Part shown: piece by piece, positions 34,893 through 48,070 of the stretch | Layout of the letters: each line of letters starts with the position of its first letter | Position numbering within the stretch: position 1 is the stretch's first letter | Position numbers and translations under genes: made by a program | Source of the DNA: Rhodospirillaceae bacterium | GTDB lineage: Bacteria > Pseudomonadota > Alphaproteobacteria > Thalassobaculales > Thalassobaculaceae | Direction of reading: 5' to 3' | DNA: 64,000 bases | Assembly (NCBI GenBank): GCA_018401495.1 | Contig: JAGYJX010000010.1 | Span: 1-64,000, forward strand | Notes under the pieces: generated by a model | Database searches by the model: none | Seen by the model: the letters and a program-made list of their open reading frames with translations, nothing else | What the model was told of the DNA's origin: nothing

Positions 34893-36440
34893 TCACCCCA
34901 GCAGCAGGCCGAGCAGCAGGCCGGCGAGCAGCGCCGCCCAGACTGGCCAGGACGAGGACCGGCTCGCCGCGGTCAGGGCGGCGTGCTGGCGCAGGGTTTC
35001 CGGGTGCACCTTCAGCCCGCCCTCGTCGAGGTGCTGGAGCATCCGGTCGGCGGCGCGCACCAGGGCCGGCAGCCGGGTCAGCGCCCGCGAGACGTCGTCG
35101 ACGCCGCGCGCCAACAGCGCTTCCGGCCCGCGGTTCTCGATCATCCAGCGCTCGATCAGCGGCCGGGCGAGCGCCCACATGTTGACGTTCGGGTTGAGCT
35201 TGCGGCCGACGCCCTCGGCCACCACCATGGTCTTGTGCAGCAACAACAACTGGGGCTGGGCGCGCATCTCGAAGGTCTCGGCGATCCCCAGCACCTGGCC
35301 GAGCAGCCGGGCCACCGATACTTCGTGCAGCGGCTTGTCGATCAGCGGCTCGCCGATCGACCGGCAGGCCTGGGTGAACAGGTCGACCGATTTGTGGGCC
35401 GGCACGAAGCCCATGCGGAAATGGATCTCGGCGACCGAGCGCCAGTCGCCGTTGAGAAAACCGGTCAGCATGTCGGCCAGGTAGAAGCGGGTCGCCAGGT
35501 CGACCCGGCCCATGATTCCGAAATCCACCGGCACCAGAGTGCCGTCGGTCTCGACCAGCATGTTTCCGGGGTGCATGTCGGCGTGGAAGAAGCCGTCCCG
35601 GAACACCTGGTAGAAGAAGATCCCGGCGGCCTTCGAGAGCAGGTCGGTCGGGTCGAGCCCGGCGGCGGCGAGGGCGGCGGTGTCGTCGATCCGGCAGCCG
35701 TCGATCCAGGCGCAGGTCATGACCCGGCGGGTGGTGCGCGACCAGTCGACCTCGGCCACCCGGAAATAGTCGTCGCCCTGGAAATTCTCGGCGAGCTCGG
35801 TGGCGGCGGCGGCCTCGAACCGCAAATCCATCTCGATCTCGACGGTTTCCCGGAACACCCGCACGGTCTCGATCGGCCGCAGCCGCTCGGTCCAGGGCAG
35901 CCGCTGCTCCAGGGTCTCGGCGATCCACGCGAACAGGTCGAGGTCGCGCGCCACCGCCGCCTCGATCCCCGGGCGCAGGATCTTGACCGCGACCTCGCGC
36001 CCGTCGGAGGTGCGCGCCCGGTGCACCTGGGCGATCGAGGCGGCGGCCACCGGCGTTTCGTCGAAGCGCGCGAACCGCTCGCCGACCGGCGCCTCCAGTT
36101 CGCGCTCCAGCACGGCCCGCGCGATCGCCGGGTCGAACGGCGGCAGACGGTCCTGCAGCATCGTCAGGTCGGCCGACGCCTGCTCGCCGATCAGGTCGGC
36201 GCGGGTCGCCATCGACTGGCCGAACTTGATGAAGCTCGGGCCGAGCGCCACCAAGGCGTGGGCCAGGCGCTGGCCCCAGCGTCCGGAAACCCGCTTGTCG
36301 CGAAGCCGGCGCGCCAGACGGGCCGACACCGCCAGCGTCGGCGCCTCGGCGACCGTCTCGAGCGGTTCCAGCACCCCATGGCGGGCCATGATCCAGGCGA
36401 TGCGGACCAGCCGGAACAGGTTGCGCAGCGCCCGGATCAT
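34893..36440 (-). CDS. ubiB: Ubiquinone biosynthesis kinase-like protein UbiB
   Basis: A 515-aa ABC1/ADCK/UbiB family protein needed for ubiquinone synthesis, probably as an ATPase that handles lipid intermediates. The family KxGQ motif is in FIKFGQSMATRADLIGEQA, the Ala-rich nucleotide loop and lysine in AAASIAQVHRA and VAVKIL, the catalytic region in FFHADMHPGNMLV and the metal Asp in VDFGIMG. A hydrophobic C-terminal helix (WPVWAALLAGLLLGLLLG) anchors it in the membrane. It starts 18 bp after ubiE. The gene that usually follows it in relatives, coaBC, is at 4.3 kb. Confidence 0.93.
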   Translation of the reverse strand: MIRALRNLFRLVRIAWIMARHGVLEPLETVAEAPTLAVSARLARRLRDKRVSGRWGQRLAHALVALGPSFIKFGQSMATRADLIGEQASADLTMLQDRLPPFDPAIARAVLERELEAPVGERFARFDETPVAAASIAQVHRARTSDGREVAVKILRPGIEAAVARDLDLFAWIAETLEQRLPWTERLRPIETVRVFRETVEIEMDLRFEAAAATELAENFQGDDYFRVAEVDWSRTTRRVMTCAWIDGCRIDDTAALAAAGLDPTDLLSKAAGIFFYQVFRDGFFHADMHPGNMLVETDGTLVPVDFGIMGRVDLATRFYLADMLTGFLNGDWRSVAEIHFRMGFVPAHKSVDLFTQACRSIGEPLIDKPLHEVSVARLLGQVLGIAETFEMRAQPQLLLLHKTMVVAEGVGRKLNPNVNMWALARPLIERWMIENRGPEALLARGVDDVSRALTRLPALVRAADRMLQHLDEGGLKVHPETLRQHAALTAASRSSSWPVWAALLAGLLLGLLLG

Positions 36441-36458
36441 CGGCTCAGTCGGCCATGG

Positions 36459-37218
36459 TCAGAGCCGCCAGCCGGAATGGATGGCGGCGATCCCGGCCGA
36501 GAGGTTGCGCCAGGCGACCTTCTCGAAGCCGACCAGGCGCATGCGCTCGGCGAGGTCCTGCTGGTCCGGGAACCGCCGGATGCTTTCGGCCAGGTACTGG
36601 TAGGCCGCCTCGTCGCGCGCCACCACCCGCCCGAGCCAGGGCAGCACCCGGAACGAATAGGCGTCGTACACCGGGTCCGAGCCAGGGCTGGGTCGGCTTG
36701 GAGAATTCCAGGCACAGGAACCGGCCGCCGGGCTTGAGCACCCGGCGCATCTCGGCCAGCGCCAGGTCGATCCGGGTGACGTTGCGCAGGCCGAAGGCGA
36801 TGGTCACCCGCTCGACCGAGCGGTCGGCGACCGGCAGCCGCTCGGCGTCGCCGACCACCCAGCCGATGCCCGGATCGCCGCCGCCCTGCTCCAGCCGGTC
36901 GCGGCCGACGCCGATCATCTCGGCGTTGATGTCGCACACCGTCACCGGCCCGCCGCCGCGCTTGCGCCAGCGCTGGGCGATGTCGCCGGTGCCGCCGGCC
37001 ACGTCGAGCAACCGCTGCGACGGGCGCGGCAGCAGCCAGTCCATCAGGGAGTCCTTCCAGAGCCGGTGGACGCCCAGGCTCATCAGGTCGTTCATGCGGT
37101 CGTAGCTGCCGGCGACCGAGTCGAACACGCCGCGGACCCGCCGGGCCTTTTCGGCGACGGGCACCTCCGTGAAGCCGAAATCGGTCAGGCCGTCGCGGAT
37201 CTTGCGATCGTCGGTCAT
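36459..37218 (-). CDS. ubiE: Ubiquinone/menaquinone C-methyltransferase UbiE (frameshift near 36670-36676)
   Basis: An AdoMet-dependent C-methyltransferase of ubiquinone synthesis, about 253 aa when repaired. The SAM-binding motif [15 protein letters not shown] follows the family signature [19 protein letters not shown]. Later motifs are [22 protein letters not shown] and [14 protein letters not shown]. The frame breaks after QPWLGP and resumes with [15 protein letters not shown], ending in the usual FxxxxW-type tail (HSGWRL). One extra base explains this. It is co-directional with ubiB and divergent from mutM. Confidence 0.92.
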
Positions 37219-37336
37219 GGCGGTCCTTCTGCGGCGGCCCGGTGCGGCGTCCACGGGAACATCCCGGCATTTCGGGGCCCGGTCGGCGACTATCAAGTCG
37301 CTTGGCGGGCGTCGAATCAAGCGATACCGTCCGCGC

Positions 37337-38167
37337 ATGCCCGAGCTGCCCGAAGTCGAAACGGTGATGCGTGGCCTCCAGCCGTGTCTCGAGGGTCGCG
37401 TCCTCGCCCACGTCGAGGCCCGCCGGCCGGACCTGCGCTGGCCGTTCCCGGACGATTTCGCGCGCCGCCTGACCGGCCGCCGCGTGGTCGGTCTCAGGCG
37501 CCGCGCCAAGTACATCCTGGTGGATCTGGACGACGCCAACAGCTGGCTCATTCATCTCGGCATGTCGGGCCGAATGCTGCTCTCCAACGACGGCGCGCCG
37601 GTGCCCGGTGCCCACGACCACGTGCTGGCCCGCACCGACGACGGCTGGTGGCTGCGGTTCAACGACGCCCGGCGCTTCGGGATGATGGATATCTGGCCGA
37701 CCGCCGACGTCGAGAACCACCGACTGCTCGCCGGCATCGGCCCGGAGCCGCTCGGCAACGCGTTCTCCGCCGACACCCTGGAGGCGGCGCTCGCCGGCCG
37801 CCACAGCCCGATCAAGGCGGCGCTGCTGGACCAGCGTGTGGTGGCCGGGATCGGCAACATCTACGCGTGCGAGGCCCTGCATCGCGCCGGGATCGCGCCG
37901 AAGCGCCTGGCCCTGAACGTGCGCGGCGCCCGCGCCCGGGGCCTGGTCGAGGCGATCGGCGCGGTCCTGACCGACGCCATCGCCGCTGGCGGATCGTCGC
38001 TGCGCGACCATCGCCAGGCGTCCGGCGAACTTGGCTACTTCCAGCACGCCTTCCGGGTCTACGACCGCGAGGGTGAAGCCTGCCCCGGCCAGGCCTGCCG
38101 GGGCACGGTTCGGCGGATCGTCCAGACCGGACGGTCGACTTTCTATTGTCCGTCCTGTCAGCGGTGA
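37337..38167 (+). CDS. mutM: Formamidopyrimidine-DNA glycosylase
   Basis: A 276-aa base-excision enzyme that removes 8-oxoguanine and formamidopyrimidines and nicks the strand. The N-terminal catalytic PELPEVETV (Pro2, Glu3) is intact. HLGMSGRML holds the conserved Lys/Met wedge region, and [16 protein letters not shown] forms the helix-two-turn-helix. The C-terminal zinc finger is CPGQAC with CPSC. It is divergent from ubiE, the usual alphaproteobacterial layout. Confidence 0.96.
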   Translation: MPELPEVETVMRGLQPCLEGRVLAHVEARRPDLRWPFPDDFARRLTGRRVVGLRRRAKYILVDLDDANSWLIHLGMSGRMLLSNDGAPVPGAHDHVLARTDDGWWLRFNDARRFGMMDIWPTADVENHRLLAGIGPEPLGNAFSADTLEAALAGRHSPIKAALLDQRVVAGIGNIYACEALHRAGIAPKRLALNVRGARARGLVEAIGAVLTDAIAAGGSSLRDHRQASGELGYFQHAFRVYDREGEACPGQACRGTVRRIVQTGRSTFYCPSCQR

Positions 38168-38184
38168 TGTAGAAGCCCCGGGCC

Positions 38185-38568
38185 ATGAGCACGCCGCACA
38201 GGCTTCTCGCGCGTCTCGTCGGACCCCTTCTCATCGGGGCCGGCCTGCTGTGGGGGGCGGCGTACGGGCCCGCCCGGGCCGACGCCTTCGTCGACGGTTT
38301 CGAGGACCTTCCGCTGATGCCGGGGCTGACCAACGTCCCGGCCGCCAGCGTGAGCTTCGATGCCGCGGCCGGACGCATCGTGGTCGCCTTCGCCGAGGGC
38401 GGGGTGCGCATGCCGGCCGTGCGCGCCTTCTATTCCGAGACGCTTCCGCAGCTCGGCTGGGCGCCCGACGGCTCCGGCCGCTGGACGCGCGAGGGTGAGG
38501 TTCTGACGTTGGATACGGTGGTCGAGGGCGACGGGCTGGTGGTCCGCTTCGAACTCGCGCCGCGCTGA
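38185..38568 (+). CDS. Small exported protein between mutM and echA
   Basis: A 127-aa protein with a signal peptide (RLVGPLLIGAGLLWGAAYGP, cleaved near ARADA). The mature part reads DGFEDLPLMPGLTNVPAASV, then strands FDAAAGRIVVAF, then VRAFYSETLPQLGW and GEVLTLDTVVEGDGLVVRFE, a mixed alpha-beta pattern. The block AFYSETLPQLGWxxxxxxxxxxxGE recalls small envelope proteins of unknown function found at this locus in relatives. It starts 17 bp after mutM, so it is probably co-transcribed with it. The function is unknown. Confidence 0.75.
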   Translation: MSTPHRLLARLVGPLLIGAGLLWGAAYGPARADAFVDGFEDLPLMPGLTNVPAASVSFDAAAGRIVVAFAEGGVRMPAVRAFYSETLPQLGWAPDGSGRWTREGEVLTLDTVVEGDGLVVRFELAPR

Positions 38569-38625
38569 AACCGCATGATCCGTAGTTCCGGCCGCCTCCG
38601 GCGGCTCTGGAAGGGAGCAGCAACG

Positions 38626-39402
38626 ATGGCTTACGAGACGATCCTGGTCGACCGCCGTGGCAAGGTCGGCGTGATCACGCTGAACCGGCCGAAGGCGCTG
38701 AACGCCTTGTCGTCGACCCTGATGGACGATCTGGCCCGCGGCCTCGACGAGCTCGAAGCCGACGAGGCGGTCGGCTGTGTGATCCTGACCGGCAGCGAGA
38801 AGGCGTTCGCCGCCGGCGCCGACATCAAGGAGATGCAGGACAAGTCCTACATGGACGTCTACCAGGAGGACTTCATCACGGCGCGCTGGGAGCACATCAC
38901 CCGGATCCGCAAGCCGGTGATCGCCGCGGTCGCCGGCTACGCGCTCGGCGGCGGCTGCGAGCTCGCCATGATGTGCGATTTCATCATCGCCGCCGACACC
39001 GCCAAGTTCGGCCAGCCCGAGATCACCATCGGCACCATTCCCGGTTCCGGCGGCACCCAGCGACTGACCCGGTTCGTCGGCAAGTCGAAGGCCATGGACA
39101 TGTGCCTGACCGGCCGGATGATGGACGCCCAGGAGGCCGAGCGCGCCGGCCTGGTCAGCCGGGTCGTGCCGGCCGCCGAACTGATGGACGAGGTCATCAA
39201 GGTGGCCGAGCGGATCGCCGACATGTCCCGCCCGATCGTCATGATGGCCAAGGAATCGGTCAACCGGGCCTACGAGACCACCCTGAACGAGGGCGTGCGC
39301 TTCGAGCGCCGGCTGTTCCACTCGACATTCGCCACCGAAGACCAGAAAGAGGGCATGGCGGCGTTCGTCGAGAAGCGCCAACCCGCCTTCAAGCACTGCT
39401 GA
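38626..39402 (+). CDS. Enoyl-CoA hydratase
   Basis: A 258-aa crotonase-family enzyme that hydrates trans-2-enoyl-CoA in fatty acid degradation. The oxyanion-hole motif [12 protein letters not shown] and the catalytic glutamates in [12 protein letters not shown] and [17 protein letters not shown] are all present, as in short-chain ECH. The ATG at 38626 has a GGGAGCAGCAACG leader; an earlier in-frame start would add a basic, unlike-coding stretch. It stands between mutM and rpsT, a conserved alphaproteobacterial order. Confidence 0.93.
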   Translation: MAYETILVDRRGKVGVITLNRPKALNALSSTLMDDLARGLDELEADEAVGCVILTGSEKAFAAGADIKEMQDKSYMDVYQEDFITARWEHITRIRKPVIAAVAGYALGGGCELAMMCDFIIAADTAKFGQPEITIGTIPGSGGTQRLTRFVGKSKAMDMCLTGRMMDAQEAERAGLVSRVVPAAELMDEVIKVAERIADMSRPIVMMAKESVNRAYETTLNEGVRFERRLFHSTFATEDQKEGMAAFVEKRQPAFKHC

Positions 39403-39525
39403 AACGTCGTTCGCCTCCGGCAGCCGGGCTCATCCGGCTCCGGGCCACCCACCACGGTTGACGCGGTCGGGGCGCAAGGTTATAAGGCGCGCCTTCCGCG
39501 TATCGCCGGCCATTCGAGAGACACC

Positions 39526-39792
39526 ATGGCGCATCACAAGTCGGCCAAGAAGCGCATTCGTCGCAATGCGCATCGCTTCGAGATCAATCACGCGCGCATC
39601 TCGCGCATCCGGACCTTCGTGAAGAAGGTCGAGAAGGCCATCGCGACCGGCGACGAGACCGCCGCGAAGTCGGCCTTCCTGGAGGCGCAGCCGGAGATGC
39701 ACCGTGGGGTGTCCAAGGGCGTCCTGCACCGCAACACCGTAGCCCGCAAGCTGTCGCGCCTGAACGCGCGGATCAAGGCGCTCGGCGCCTGA
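39526..39792 (+). CDS. rpsT: 30S ribosomal protein S20
   Basis: An 88-aa, very basic ribosomal protein. [20 protein letters not shown] and the C-terminal [20 protein letters not shown] are classic S20 features. It binds 16S rRNA helices at the 30S body. A GAGAGACACC leader precedes the ATG and a strong intrinsic terminator follows 41 bp after the stop codon. Confidence 0.97.
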   Translation: MAHHKSAKKRIRRNAHRFEINHARISRIRTFVKKVEKAIATGDETAAKSAFLEAQPEMHRGVSKGVLHRNTVARKLSRLNARIKALGA

Positions 39793-39832
39793 GATCCGGC
39801 GGCCTCGCGCCGCCGACCGACTGGGATGCGAA

Positions 39833-39857
39833 GGCCGCCGGCTTCCGGCGGCCTTTT
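39833..39857 (+). terminator. Intrinsic terminator of rpsT
   Basis: Stem GGCCGCCGG / CCGGCGGCC (9 bp, perfect) with loop CTT is followed directly by TTTT. It is preceded by AA, so it may work weakly in reverse. This is the clearest Rho-independent terminator in the window. Confidence 0.9.
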
Positions 39858-40463
39858 CGCGTGGCCGAGTGCTGCAGTTTTGTGACAACTGTTAAGCCAC
39901 TGCAATCGAAGCGGTTTTAGCGCGCCGGCTTCAGGTTGAGGCGATTGACGCGACAACGGTTCAACATCGTGATGCAAAGCGTTGAATCAAGTTTCATCTG
40001 GATAAGTCAACTCGCGATTCGGAGCCCGCAATGGAAAAATTTCGTCATCTGGCGAGTGAGTCGGTTGCGTCGGCAAGGACCGGCGAGTAATTTACCGACC
40101 TCGACGCGGACCGCCGGTTACTGCAAGCCATAAAGGAAAAAGCAGTAATCGAAGGTGAAGTTCGTGCGAATTCATGGGATGGTCTGGACGACGTCTTAGC
40201 TCCGGTACTTTGCGCATAAAGGCGCCGGGCCAGACGGGGCGAGGTGGTGATGACCACCTCGATTGAGAGAGCTTTGCGGGTTCGACCGACCGGGGGGTGT
40301 AGGTCGGGCCTCCAGACCTGGCGCTAGACGCGGGCGAAAGCCCCGGAAACGCGAGGATGAAACGTGACGGCGAGTTCGGGCTCATTGAGCCAAAAGGGGG
40401 ACGTGCAAATCCGACGTGGCGCGGCTCGGGGCATCGGCCGGTTTCGTGAGGGAGGCACGTGGA
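39858..40463. promoter_or_regulatory. dnaA upstream region, AT-richer, candidate regulatory or origin-proximal DNA
   Basis: This ~600-bp gap is clearly richer in A and T than the rest of the window, especially 39880-40220. It holds one DnaA-box-like site on the reverse strand (TTATCCAGA, 39997-40005, one mismatch from TTATCCACA), two GANTC sites (39984-39988, 40016-40020) of the kind methylated by CcrM, and a hairpin GAGGTGGT-GATG-ACCACCTC (40241-40260). A single box is not enough to call oriC. A possible short reading frame lies at 40031-40219 (listed separately). Confidence 0.5.
40031..40219 (+). other. Possible small gene of 62 codons interrupted by one in-frame TAA
   Basis: An ATG at 40031 preceded by GGAG at 6 bases opens MEKFRHLASESVASARTGE, then TAA at 40088-40090. 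The same frame then continues protein-like for 42 codons: FTDLDADRRLLQAIKEKAVI, then EGEVRANSWDGLDDVLAPVL, CA and TAA at 40217. The composition is soluble and helical. Codons such as TTA, ATA and AAA are used, unlike the neighbours. It may be a 19-aa leader peptide, a decayed small gene, or chance. Confidence 0.3.
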
Positions 40464-41886
40464 ATGCTTGATCGTGATGGCGGAGGCGAACTCGCGACCT
40501 GTTGGGCGCGCGTTCGGGGCCGATTGCGCGCCGAATGCGGTGAAACGGTCTACCGCAGCTGGTTGCGCTCGCTGACACTGGTCCGCCGGGACGGCGACGC
40601 CGTGATCCTGTCGGTGCCGAGCCGGTTCGTCCGCGACCGGGTGACCACCCAGTACGGTGACCGTCTGAGAGCCCTGTGGTCCGACGAGGACTCCGGCGTC
40701 CGCACGGTCGAGGTCGTGGTGTCGGCGGGGGCCGCCGCCGCGGCGGAGGCCGGGCTGTCGTCGGCCCGCGCGGACGTCATGGATGGCGCCGTCGAAGACG
40801 CCGGGCCGGCGTCGCTGGCCGCGCCGCTGGTGGTTCGCGCCGCCGATTCCGCCGAGGCGATGAGCGCGCCGCTGGACCCGCGGTTCAGCTTCGCGAACTT
40901 CGTGGTCGGCAAGCCCAACGAACTCGCCTTTGCCGCCGCCCGGCGGGTCGCCGAGAGCGAAACCGTGCCGTTCAACCCGCTGTTCCTGTACGGCGGGGTC
41001 GGCCTCGGCAAGACCCACCTGATGCACGCCATCGCCTGGAACCTGCGGGAAAAGCACCCGCAGCGCCGCGTGCTGTACATGTCCGCCGAGAAGTTCATGT
41101 ACCAGTTCATCCGGGCCTTGCGGTTCAAGGATACGGTGGCGTTCAAGGACCAGTTCCGCTCGGTCGACGTGCTGATGATCGACGACGTCCAGTTCATCAG
41201 CGGAAAGGATTCCACCCAGGAGGAATTCTTCCACACCTTCAACGCGCTGGTGGATCAGAACCGCCAGGTCATCATCTCGGCCGACAAGTCGCCGAACGAC
41301 CTCGACGGCCTCGAGGAGCGGCTGCGCTCGCGCGCTCGGCTGGGGGCTGGTGGCCGACATCCACCCGACCACCTACGAGCTGCGGCTCGGCATCCTGCAG
41401 TCCAAGGCCGAGCGGCTGGAAGTGCCGATACCGGCCAAGGTGCTGGAATTCCTGGCCCACAAGATCGCCTCGAACGTGCGCGAACTCGAAGGCGCGCTGA
41501 ACCGGATCGTGGCGCACTGCACCCTGGTGATGGGCCGGGCGATCACGCTGGAGACCACCCAGGAGGTCCTGCACGACCTGCTGAAGGCGAACGACCGGCG
41601 CATCACCATCGAGGAGATCCAGCGCAAGGTCGCCTCGCACTTCAACATCCGGATCACCGACATGCACTCGGCCCGGCGCTCGCGGTCGATCGCCCGGCCG
41701 CGGCAGATCGCCATGTACCTCGCCAAGCAGCTGACCCAGCGGTCGCTGCCCGAGATCGGCCGGAAGTTCGGCGGGCGCGACCACACCACGGTCATGCACG
41801 CCGTCAAGAAGGTCGACGAGTTGAGGGCCGCGGACCGGCATTTCGACGAGGATGTCGACATGCTTCGCCGCATGCTGGAAAGCTGA
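40464..41886 (+). CDS. dnaA: Chromosomal replication initiator DnaA (frameshift near 41330-41336)
   Basis: AAA+ initiator of replication, about 474 aa when repaired. Domain I is residues 10-75; a non-conserved Ala-rich linker follows. Walker [10 protein letters not shown] is at 177-185 and Walker B DVLMIDD at 235-241. The frame breaks in LEERLRSR, where the arginine-finger region LGWGLVADI should follow, and resumes as [17 protein letters not shown]. The DnaA signature [15 protein letters not shown] is in the C-terminal DNA-binding domain. One extra base in CGCGCGCTC is enough. As dnaA is essential, this must be a sequence error. The ATG at 40464 has GGAGG at 9 bases. Confidence 0.95.
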
Positions 41887-42058
41887 CCTCCGGGACTGGG
41901 CTCCGGCGCTTCCGGCCGGCGTAAATCTCGCCCTGACGCGGGCGTTTCATGCTATAGGACAGGGCTGTGATTCGCCCGATCGCGGGCGTGCGGCCCCGCC
42001 GCCCTTCCGGGCGGCGGACGCGTCCCGAAGACCCGTGTCGAAAGGCCCGAGCGAGCCC

Positions 42059-43175
42059 ATGAAGATCACCATCGACCGCGCGGCCCTGCTGAAGCCGCTC
42101 GCCCACGTCCAGAGCGTCGTCGAGCGCCGGAACACCATTCCGATCCTGGCCAACGTGCTGCTGCGCGCCGCCGACGGCTCGCTGTCGCTGACCGCCACCG
42201 ACATGGACCTGGACGTGGTCGAGAGCGTGGGCTGCTCGGTCGATCAGGCCGGACAGACCACCGTTCCGGCGCACACGCTGTACGAGATCGTCCGCAAGCT
42301 GCCCGACGGCTCGGAAGTCGAGCTGGCGGCGATCGGCGACAGCGGCCGGATGACGATCCGGGCCGGCCGCTCGAACTTCTCGCTGCCGACGCTGCCGGTC
42401 GAGGAGTTCCCGGCGCTGTCCGGCGACACCCTGGCGACCGGGTTCGTGCTGTCGGCCGCCGACGCCAAGACCCTGATCGACCGGACCCGTTTCGCGATCT
42501 CCACCGAGGAGACCCGCTACTACCTCAACGGCATCTTCCTGCACGAGACCAAGGCCGGCGACATGCCGGTGCTGCGGGCGGTCGCCACCGACGGCCACCG
42601 CCTGGCGCGGGTCCAGATGCCGCTGCCCTCGGGCGCGGCCGGCATGCCCCGGTGATCGTGCCGCGCAAGGCGGTGCAGGAAATCCGCAAGCTGATCGAGG
42701 AGATCGACGGCGACGTGCAGATCTCGCTGAACGAGAACAAGCTCCGGATCGGGTTCGACACGACGGTCCTGACCACCAAGCTGATCGACGGCACCTTCCC
42801 CGACTACGAGCGGGTCATTCCGGCCGGCAACGACAAGATGCTGCGGGTCGAGAGTTCGAGCTTCAAGCGCGCCGTCGACCGGGTCGCCACGATCTCGACC
42901 GAGAAGTCGCGCTCGGTAAAGCTCAGCCTTGCCGCTGGCACGTTGACCCTGTCGGCGAACAGCCCCGACAACGCCCAGGCCACCGAGGAGGTCGACGTCG
43001 ACTACGGCGCCGCGCCGATCGAGATCGGCTTCAACTCGCGCTACCTGATGGACATCGCCGACCAGATCGAGGACGGCAGCAAGGCGGTCTTCGCCATGGC
43101 CGACGCGGCGTCGCCGACGGTGGTGACCGACGAGGGCGACGACGGCGCGTTGTACGTCCTCATGCCGATGCGGGT

Positions 43176-43179
<4 letters not shown>
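42059..43179 (+). CDS. dnaN: DNA polymerase III beta sliding clamp (frameshift near 42646-42651)
   Basis: The processivity clamp, 373 aa when repaired. The three clamp repeats are visible: MKITIDRAALLKPLAHVQSV; YYLNGIFLHE and ATDGHRLARVQ; and VIVPRKAVQEIRKL through the C-terminal YVLMPMRV, which carries the protein-binding pocket residues (MPMR). The frame breaks after GAAGMP and one missing C restores PVIVPRK. The gene begins 173 bp after dnaA and its stop overlaps or abuts the recF start. Confidence 0.95.
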
Positions 43180-46842
<3,663 letters not shown>

Positions 46843-47148
46843 TCCGGGCGTTCCGTAACGGTCCGTTAAGGCCGACCGACTATCGTTCGCGACACGTCGC
46901 GGGCTGGAACGGTCCTGGCGAGGGGGCCGGGCGAAACCGCCGGCCTTCTGAGTGTCGGGTCGACGCTCCGTGGCGCGAACCGGCGGCACCGGACGGCGAG
47001 GCCGGCGACTGAGCGGGCCTTCCCTCGATGCCGTCAGCGCGTCGGCGATCAGTTCTCTCCGGTCGTCGTCACCCTGGACGTCGCGGTGGCGTGCGGCGGC
47101 GGGGTCTGCGATGTTGGCCCCGGCGCACCGGTGCGCGATGTGGAGGCC
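46843..47148. other. 306-bp gap after gyrB without a clear gene
   Basis: No convincing reading frame is seen. Short inverted repeats occur (TAACGGTCCGTTA near 46856 and CGCGACACGTCGCG near 46889), but neither is followed by a T-run. The open frames here are the usual chance frames of GC-rich DNA. A GGAGG lies just before the next start codon. Confidence 0.5.
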
Positions 47149-47853
47149 ATGACGGACGTCCTGACGATCTTCTCCACCCTCGACCGGCTGGCGTTCCTGG
47201 CGTTCCTGTCGGCCTGCATCGGCTATGAGGCGTATGGGGCCTGGGCCACCCGGCGCGGGCACAACCTGCCGGCGCGCATGCAGGTCTGGCGTGAGCGCTG
47301 GATGGAGTCGGCGATCGGTCGGGACAACCGCATTCTCGACGTCCAGATCCTGCAATCACTGACCGGCAACTCGACCTTCCTGGCCTCGACCGCGATCTTC
47401 GTGATCGCCGGGTTGGCGGCGGCGCTCGGCACCTCCGCGGAGGTCGTGCGCGTGCTGAACGGTTTCGATTACGTCGCGCCGACCAGCCAGAACCGCTTCG
47501 GCTTCATGATCGCGGTCATGGTGGTGATCTTCACCCACGCGTTCTTCCGGTTGGCCTGGTCGATGCGCCTGCACAACAACGCGGCGGTTGTGCTCGGCTC
47601 GATCCCGCAACCCGGGCTCGCACCCGACACGATGGCGCGGTCGCGGGCGCGGGTGGCGGCGCTGCTGGTGACCCTGGCCGCCCGGCACTACAACGGCGGC
47701 ATGCATTCCTATTACTTCGGGCTTGCCGCCTTCGCCTGGTTCGTCCACCCGCTGGCGCTGATCGCGGCGTCGGTCTGGGTGGTCGCCACGCTGTACCGGC
47801 GCGAGTTCCACTCGCGCTCGCACGCCGCGCTGGCGATCGTTGAGGGCGGGTAG
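47149..47853 (+). CDS. DUF599 family membrane protein
   Basis: A 234-aa inner-membrane protein of the DUF599 family with about four helices: residues 10-30, 73-95 (STFLASTAIFVIAGLAAALG), 113-135 (GFMIAVMVVIFTHAFFRLAW) and 190-215. Family-typical stretches are QILQSLTGNSTFLASTA and FFRLAWSMRLHNNAAVVLGS. The function is unknown. ATG at 47149 is preceded by GGAGG at 3 bases. The gene stands alone, convergent with a 47-aa reading frame on the other strand. Confidence 0.85.
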   Translation: MTDVLTIFSTLDRLAFLAFLSACIGYEAYGAWATRRGHNLPARMQVWRERWMESAIGRDNRILDVQILQSLTGNSTFLASTAIFVIAGLAAALGTSAEVVRVLNGFDYVAPTSQNRFGFMIAVMVVIFTHAFFRLAWSMRLHNNAAVVLGSIPQPGLAPDTMARSRARVAALLVTLAARHYNGGMHSYYFGLAAFAWFVHPLALIAASVWVVATLYRREFHSRSHAALAIVEGG

Positions 47854-47874
47854 GCTGACGCCACCGCTCGCCGC

Positions 47875-48018
47875 TCAGGCGGCGGCGCGCTCCTGGAAGC
47901 CGAGGATGGTCATTCGGATCAGGTCGGCGAGCAACCGGAACTCCGGTTCGCGCACGGTGCCGATCTCGGTACGGTCGGCGATCTCGTCGAGGGGAACGTG
48001 GTCGGTGTCCGGCGACAT
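47875..48018 (-). CDS. Small 47-aa protein
   Basis: A short frame reading MSPDTDHVPLDEIADRTEIG, then TVREPEFRLLADLIRMTILG and FQERAAA. It has a strong Shine-Dalgarno (AAGGAGG, 6 bases before the ATG), a natural amphipathic helix in its second half and GC-rich third positions. No family is recognised. It is 52 bp downstream of the Pat-like gene on the same strand, so it may be the end of that operon. Confidence 0.6.
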   Translation of the reverse strand: MSPDTDHVPLDEIADRTEIGTVREPEFRLLADLIRMTILGFQERAAA

Positions 48019-48070
48019 GGCGGCCTCCTTCTTGACGGCCCCACTCTGCCCCAAGGTTCTAAACAGCCAG

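Noticed and set aside
39858..40463. Calling this region oriC
   Set aside because: Only one DnaA-box-like site with a mismatch is seen, and in many alphaproteobacteria the origin is not beside dnaA. Kept as a regulatory candidate only.
46843..47148. Small genes in the gap after gyrB
   Set aside because: Open frames there have no ribosome site and Arg/Gly-rich products.
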